Origin: Prevotella sp.
GTDB taxonomy: Bacteria > Bacteroidota > Bacteroidia > Bacteroidales > Bacteroidaceae
DNA: 64,000 nucleotides
Assembly (NCBI GenBank): GCA_017561825.1
Contig: JAFZBK010000059.1
Coordinates: 1 to 64,000 of the forward strand
Reading direction: 5' to 3'
Shown: piece after piece, positions 59,221 to 64,000 of the stretch
Numbering within the stretch: position 1 is the stretch's first letter
How the letters are laid out: each line of letters begins with the position of its first letter
The notes under the pieces: model-generated
What the model saw: the letters and a program-made list of their open reading frames with translations, nothing else
What the model was told of the DNA's origin: nothing
The model's database searches: none
Program-made: the position numbers and the translations under genes

Positions 59221-60081
59221 ATGCGGAATCTGCTGGCGTTCATCGCGAAATATAACCATTGGTTTCTCTTCGTCATCCTGGAGGTGATCTGTGCAGTACT
59301 GCTGTTCCGTTATAACAGCTATCAGGGCAGCGTATTCTTCTCTTCGGCCAACGTGGCAGCAGGGAAGGTGTATGAGTTCGACGCACAGGCCAAATCTTTC
59401 TTCAGTCTGACGAAGGTCAATGAGCAGTTGACGCAGCGGAACTTGTATCTGGAAGAGCAGGTAAAGGAACTGACGGAGCGGATGGTGGAGTTAACGAATG
59501 ATACGAACTACACCAAACGCAGTCAGTTGGAGATGCTCAGCAGCTACAAGCTGATCCCCGCCAAGGTAATCACGAACTCTATCAATCAACGCGACAACCT
59601 CATCACGCTCGACAAGGGCAGTGATGATGGTGTTCGTGTGGATATGGGCGTAGCCTGTGGCAATGGGGTGGTCGGCATTGTCTATATGGTCTCGAAGAAG
59701 TATTGTGTGGTCATTCCCGTACTGAACAGTCATTCCAACATCAGCGTGTCTGTTGACAAGCGTGGCTATTTCGGCTATCTGCACTGGTTGGGCCGTCGTC
59801 CTGACAAGGCTTATGTGAACGATATCCCTTTGCATGCCAAGGTACTGCCAGGCGATCAGGTTGTCACCAGTGGCTATTCCAGCATCTTCCCTCCAGGATT
59901 GCAGGTAGGTAAGGTGTTGTATGTGTTTAAGTCGCTCGACGGTCTGTCCCTGCAGTTGCAGGTCAGACTGAGTACGGATTTCAGCACCCTGCGCGATGTG
60001 TGTATCATCGATGACGCGAAGATGAAGGAGCGTATCGACCTGATGCGTGCTGCTCAGGATTCTATCAAGCCCAGAAACTGA
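59221..60081 (+). CDS. mreC: Rod-shape-determining protein MreC
   Basis: The 286-residue bitopic protein has a membrane helix (residues about 10-30) and a coiled coil (about 60-95; LEEQVKELTERMVELTND). The beta domains have AKVITNSINQRDNLITLDKG (20 residues) and GDQVVTSGYSSIFPPGLQVG (20 residues). MreC scaffolds MreB to the synthases. Confidence 0.93.
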   Translation: MRNLLAFIAKYNHWFLFVILEVICAVLLFRYNSYQGSVFFSSANVAAGKVYEFDAQAKSFFSLTKVNEQLTQRNLYLEEQVKELTERMVELTNDTNYTKRSQLEMLSSYKLIPAKVITNSINQRDNLITLDKGSDDGVRVDMGVACGNGVVGIVYMVSKKYCVVIPVLNSHSNISVSVDKRGYFGYLHWLGRRPDKAYVNDIPLHAKVLPGDQVVTSGYSSIFPPGLQVGKVLYVFKSLDGLSLQLQVRLSTDFSTLRDVCIIDDAKMKERIDLMRAAQDSIKPRN

Positions 60082-60087
60082 TTTTTT

Positions 60088-60588
60088 ATGAATACGGAGA
60101 TTCTGAAACGACTGTTGGCATTCGTGCTGCTGTGCCTCGTGCAGGCGCTGATACTGAACCGTATCCGTTTGTTCGGTTTCGCCACACCGTTGTTAGCCGT
60201 GTATTTCGTTATCACCTTCCACCGCGGATATCCTAAGTGGGCTATCCTGATCTGGAGCTTCCTTCTGGGTTTATGTCTTGACAGTTTCTCGAACACACCC
60301 GGTGTAGCTGCGGCCTCCATGACCTTCGTAGCACTGCTGCAACCCTATCTCCTTGAGCCGTTTGTTCCCCGTGACAGTCCTGACGACCTGAAAGTATCGG
60401 CTCGTTCGTTGGGATGGGGAAAGTTTGCGTCACTGTCATTCTTCCTCGTCGTGATCTATGTGCTGGTGTTCTTCTCCTTGGAGGCATTCACTTTCTATAA
60501 CTGGCAGCAGTGGCTGATGTGTATCGGGGGCAGCATCGTGCTGACCTATCTATTCATTCTGGTGATTGAGAACCTGAGGAACAAGTGA
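60088..60588 (+). CDS. mreD: Rod-shape-determining protein MreD
   Basis: The 166-residue protein has about five membrane helices and no large soluble part, starting MNTEILKRLLAFVLLCLVQA (20 residues). Identification rests on hydropathy, length and its position between mreC and mrdA. Its stop codon overlaps the mrdA ATG by one base. Confidence 0.88.
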   Translation: MNTEILKRLLAFVLLCLVQALILNRIRLFGFATPLLAVYFVITFHRGYPKWAILIWSFLLGLCLDSFSNTPGVAAASMTFVALLQPYLLEPFVPRDSPDDLKVSARSLGWGKFASLSFFLVVIYVLVFFSLEAFTFYNWQQWLMCIGGSIVLTYLFILVIENLRNK

Positions 60589-62444
60589 TGAAAGGTGACT
60601 ACGGACTGGATAAACGACAGTATGTGATTGGTGGAGTGGCTGTATTGATTATAGTCATCTACCTGATTCGTTTGTTCACGCTCCAGATCCTGAGTGACGA
60701 TTATAAGAAAAACGCTGATAGTAATGCTTTCCTGAAGAAGATCGAGTTCCCGGCCCGCGGTGTGATGCGCGACCGTCATGGCGAACTCCTGGTGTATAAC
60801 CAGAATGCATACGACCTGATGGTGGTGATGAACGAACAGAAAGACCGTATCGACACGATGGAGTTCTGTAACACGCTGGGAATCACCAAGGAGGATTATA
60901 TCAAGCGCATGGAGGAGATCAAGGACTATTCGAAGAACCCCGGTTACTCACGCTTTACCCAGCAGCTCTTTATGAGTCAGCTATCCGAAGAGGATTTCCG
61001 TATCTTCCAAGAGAAGATGTTCCGCTTCCCAGGCTTCTATGTCCAACACCGCACCCTACGACAGTATGTCTATCCTTATGCCGCCCACCTCTTGGGCGAT
61101 GTGGCTGAGGTGTCGCCCAGTGATATTGAGAAAGATGATTACTATCAGGCTGGCGATTATATCGGTAAGCAGGGCATTGAGCGTTCGTATGAAGAGGAAC
61201 TGCGTGGCGAGAAAGGGGTGCAGATCCTGCTGCGTGATGCGCATGGTAGGATCAAGGGCCGTTATCAGGATGGTGCACTGGATACCAAGCCGAAGGCGGG
61301 TAAGTCGTTGGAGCTGAGTATCGACATCAATCTGCAGGCCTTAGGCGAACGGTTGATGGAGGGGAAGATGGGTAGCATCGTGGCCATCGAGCCCGAAACG
61401 GGTGAGGTGCTGTGTATGGTATCTGCTCCTACCTTCGATCCACGGATGATGGTGGGTAAGCAGCGCGGTAAGAACCATCATGAACTGATGAAGGATCCAT
61501 GGAAGCCCTTGCTGAACCGCGCTATCATGGGTGCCTATCCTCCAGGTTCTACGTTCAAGACCTCTCAGGGTCTTACCTTCCTCTCTGAAGGTATCATCCA
61601 TCCTAAGAATACCGCCTACTCCTGTCATCGTGGCTTCTACTACAAAGGACTCCATGTGGGCTGTCACGGTCATGCCTCTCCTCTCTCCTTGGTACCCGCC
61701 ATCAGTACCTCATGCAACGGTTTCTTCTGCTGGGGACTATATCACATGCTTGGCAACCGACAAAAATATAAGAATGTACAGGAGGCGATGAACACCTGGC
61801 GCGACTATATGAAGAGCATGGGCTTCGGCTATCCTCTCGGAATCGACCTCCCCGGTGAGAAGCGTGGCATGATTCCTAATGCGGAGTATTACGACAAGTA
61901 CCTCTCGAAAGGATGGAGCGGACTGAGTGTCATTAGTATCTCCATCGGTCAGGGTGAGGTAACGCTCACACCGTTGCAGATTGCGAACCTCGGTGCCACC
62001 ATTGCCAACCGTGGCTATTTCATCACACCGCATGTGGTGCGCAAGGTGGAAGATGAGCCGTTGAAGAAGGAGTTCACTGAGAAGCATTTCACCATGGCAA
62101 ACCGCACCGCCTACGACTATATCGTACAGGGAATGCGTGCCTCAGTACTGGGTGGTACCTGTAAGCACCTGAACCGTGGCGACATCATTATCTGTGGTAA
62201 GACCGGTACGGCACAGAACCGCGGTCGTGACCACTCGGTATTCATGGGCTTTGCACCGATGGACAAACCGAAGATCGCCATTGCCGTATATGTGGAGAAC
62301 GGTGGCTTCGGTGCCGATTTCGGTGTACCTATCGGCGGATTGATGATTGAACAGTATTTGCATGGTAAGCTCTCGGCAGCATCTGAGGCGCGAGCCGCAG
62401 CATTCCAGCATAGACGAATCGCTTATGGCAGCACAAGTAGATAA
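60588..62444 (+). CDS. mrdA: Penicillin-binding protein 2 (transpeptidase)
   Basis: The 618-residue protein has an N-terminal helix, the pedestal/dimerisation region (ARGVMRDRHGELLVYNQNAY, 20 residues) and the transpeptidase domain: catalytic serine in GAYPPGSTFKTSQGL (SxxK), STSCNG (SxN) and ICGKTGTAQN (KTG). It crosslinks wall during elongation with its partner RodA, whose gene overlaps by 20 bp. Confidence 0.96.
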   Translation: MKGDYGLDKRQYVIGGVAVLIIVIYLIRLFTLQILSDDYKKNADSNAFLKKIEFPARGVMRDRHGELLVYNQNAYDLMVVMNEQKDRIDTMEFCNTLGITKEDYIKRMEEIKDYSKNPGYSRFTQQLFMSQLSEEDFRIFQEKMFRFPGFYVQHRTLRQYVYPYAAHLLGDVAEVSPSDIEKDDYYQAGDYIGKQGIERSYEEELRGEKGVQILLRDAHGRIKGRYQDGALDTKPKAGKSLELSIDINLQALGERLMEGKMGSIVAIEPETGEVLCMVSAPTFDPRMMVGKQRGKNHHELMKDPWKPLLNRAIMGAYPPGSTFKTSQGLTFLSEGIIHPKNTAYSCHRGFYYKGLHVGCHGHASPLSLVPAISTSCNGFFCWGLYHMLGNRQKYKNVQEAMNTWRDYMKSMGFGYPLGIDLPGEKRGMIPNAEYYDKYLSKGWSGLSVISISIGQGEVTLTPLQIANLGATIANRGYFITPHVVRKVEDEPLKKEFTEKHFTMANRTAYDYIVQGMRASVLGGTCKHLNRGDIIICGKTGTAQNRGRDHSVFMGFAPMDKPKIAIAVYVENGGFGADFGVPIGGLMIEQYLHGKLSAASEARAAAFQHRRIAYGSTSR

Positions 62445-63894
62445 ACAACCCAGCGTACTTCGTTCCATCGACTGGTGGACGATCGTGATTTACCTGGCAC
62501 TTCTCGTGTTCGGGTGGGTCAGCGTGTGCGGTGCCAGCTACACCTATGGCGATACCGATATCTTCAGTCTTGACACCCGTTCGGGCATGCAGATCGTGTG
62601 GATCGGCACATCCATCGTACTGGGCTTCGTCTTACTAATGCTCGATGATAGGCTCTACGAGTATGTGGCCTATCTGCTCTACGGACTAATGATCATCGCC
62701 CTCATCGCCACCATCTTCAATCCCCACGAGATCAAAGGATCGCGGTCGTGGCTCGTCTTAGGACCTGTACATATCCAGCCGGCGGAATTCTCGAAGTTCG
62801 TCACGGCCTTAGCCCTGGCGAAACTGATGAGCACGTATGGTTTCACGCTCAACAAAATGAAGGATTTTGCTTTGGCTGCAGGTATGATTCTGCTGCCGAT
62901 GGTTTGTATCGTTTTACAGAAGGAGACAGGATCGGCATTGGTCTATCTGTCTTTCTCCCTTATGCTCTACCGCGAGGGCATGCCGGGCAGTATCCTGTTT
63001 ACCGCTGTGGCCATGGTAATCTATTTCGTGGTGGGCATCCGTTTCGAGGAGGTGATGCTATGGGATACCCCTACCTCGGTGGGTAAGTTCTCCGTACTGA
63101 TCATGGTACAGCTGTTCACGGCCTCCATACTGTATGTCTATCTGCGCAACAAGAAACAGTTCTGGCGAATCATCGCCTACACGATAGGCATCACCATCCT
63201 GGCCCTGCTGTTCTCCAAGTATGTCATCCCGTTCGATATTGTCTGGCTGCAGATGGCCCTCACGGCCGGAATGATTGGTTATCTGATCTACCTCGGATTA
63301 AGTACGCGCGTACGTACCTATTATTATATAGCCCTGTTCGCCATCGGCTCGGTGGCCTTGTTCAACTTGTCAGACCATATCCTGAACAACACGCTCGAGC
63401 CGCATCAGCGCACTCGTATCAATGTGCTGCTGGGTATCGACAAGGATATTAAGAAAACGGGATATAACGTACACCAGAGTCAGATTGCCATCGGCTCGGG
63501 TGGTATCACGGGAAAGGGTTTCCTGAATGGTACGCAGACCAAGTTGAAGTTCGTGCCTGAGCAGGATACCGACTTTATCTTCTGTACCGTAGGCGAGGAG
63601 GAGGGATTCATTGGATGTGCTATTGTACTTCTGCTTTTCCTGGCATTGATTCTCAGGCTAATCAAGTTGTCAGAACGACAACCGTTCAAGTTCGGAAGGG
63701 TGTATGGCTATTGTGTGTTGGGGGTCTTCCTCTTCCATGTCTTCATCAACGTAGGCATGGTGTTGGGTCTGACACCTGTAATCGGTATTCCGTTACCTTT
63801 CTTTAGCTATGGTGGCTCTTCGTTGTGGGGCTTCACCTTCCTGCTGTTCATCTTCCTCCGCATCGATGCAGGAAGGAACCTGATACGCACCTAA
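62425..63894 (+). CDS. rodA: Peptidoglycan glycosyltransferase RodA
   Basis: This SEDS-family polymerase has 489 residues and about ten to twelve membrane helices. Motifs are KGSRSWLVLGPVHIQPAEFS (20 residues), IAIGSGGITGKGFLNGTQTK (20 residues), FVPEQDTDFIFCTVGEEEGF (20 residues) and GIPLPFFSYGGSS. Start 62425 (MAAQVDKQPSVLRSIDW) overlaps the mrdA end, typical of coupled genes. The stop codon overlaps that of a convergent gene. Confidence 0.96.
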   Translation: MAAQVDKQPSVLRSIDWWTIVIYLALLVFGWVSVCGASYTYGDTDIFSLDTRSGMQIVWIGTSIVLGFVLLMLDDRLYEYVAYLLYGLMIIALIATIFNPHEIKGSRSWLVLGPVHIQPAEFSKFVTALALAKLMSTYGFTLNKMKDFALAAGMILLPMVCIVLQKETGSALVYLSFSLMLYREGMPGSILFTAVAMVIYFVVGIRFEEVMLWDTPTSVGKFSVLIMVQLFTASILYVYLRNKKQFWRIIAYTIGITILALLFSKYVIPFDIVWLQMALTAGMIGYLIYLGLSTRVRTYYYIALFAIGSVALFNLSDHILNNTLEPHQRTRINVLLGIDKDIKKTGYNVHQSQIAIGSGGITGKGFLNGTQTKLKFVPEQDTDFIFCTVGEEEGFIGCAIVLLLFLALILRLIKLSERQPFKFGRVYGYCVLGVFLFHVFINVGMVLGLTPVIGIPLPFFSYGGSSLWGFTFLLFIFLRIDAGRNLIRT

Positions 63895-64000
63895 CGTTTC
63901 TTTGTCATCTTAAAGCCGATGTCGGAGATTCCCGGAAGAATCTCCCTTTTCATTGCGTGCCAAACGGTTACCACTAACGAGTCGCCGCGTCGTAGGTCGA
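63891..64000 (-). CDS. C-terminal end of a convergent gene (cut by window edge)
   Basis: The minus-strand frame, open from the right edge, reads DLRRGDSLVVTVWHAMKREI, then LPGISDIGFKMTKKR, and stops at 63891-63893. It overlaps the rodA stop. The gene is convergent with rodA. Family cannot be judged from 35 residues. Confidence 0.6.
   Translation of the reverse strand, partial: DLRRGDSLVVTVWHAMKREILPGISDIGFKMTKKR

Overview
The window looks like chromosomal DNA of a Prevotella-type member of the Bacteroidales. This rests on -33/-7 promoters of the TTTG / TAnnTTTG type, an HU-related protein followed by a 30-residue smalltalk gene, BspA-like leucine-rich surface proteins, a PorT-type beta-barrel, an ExbB-ExbD-ExbD-TonB operon, the DapL route to diaminopimelate, and a large set of short AT-rich or G-rich dispersed repeats. 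I cannot name the species.

Layout. 0-1.2 kb: repeat array, HU-like gene and smalltalk gene. 1.2-19.1 kb: mostly nitrogen and glutamine metabolism (gltB/gltD, pyrG, purF, glnK, amtB, a porin-like gene, asnB) with the lysine/peptidoglycan genes dapL and dapF between. 19.1-25.6 kb: a minus-strand run of nnr, a DUF4831-like gene, tatA, tatC, a membrane Fe-S protein and a Tat-signal aldo/keto reductase. 25.7-32.6 kb: housekeeping genes, including a fused hpt-adk reading frame, obgE, an AICAR formyltransferase separated from its usual partner, an NlpC/P60 peptidase, a CapA-like lipoprotein and rplS. 32.6-42.9 kb: accessory region with a zeta-type kinase and tiny partner, gene remnants, two BspA-like proteins, a DUF6169-like pair, and a 1.2 kb gene-free stretch full of ordered repeats. 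42.9-63.9 kb: split 5'-nucleotidase genes, porT, ferredoxin, Ton operon, aspartate aminotransferase, ribBA, an LptF/G permease, two tRNAs, IMP cyclohydrolase and the mreBCD-mrdA-rodA elongation operon. The right edge cuts a convergent gene.

Three signals stand out. (1) At 41.88-42.74 kb, five AACATACAC 9-mers, an unbroken 22-bp-period array of eight units, five inverted 9-mers, a second 9-mer family (AACCCACCT) and a second 22-bp array follow one another. The core of the 22-bp units recurs at the left edge of the window, just upstream of the HU/smalltalk pair. (2) A G-rich palindromic element of about 40-55 bp occurs about eleven times. Six copies are in frame inside conserved genes (gltB twice, asnB twice, pyrG, porin) and encode peptides such as TPLPxREGxGxGS. 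An AT-rich repeat sits in frame in gltD. (3) A 58-62 bp element occurs three times with a conserved internal loop and apical loop, and its outer stem shows a compensatory base change, which suggests a structured nucleic-acid element.
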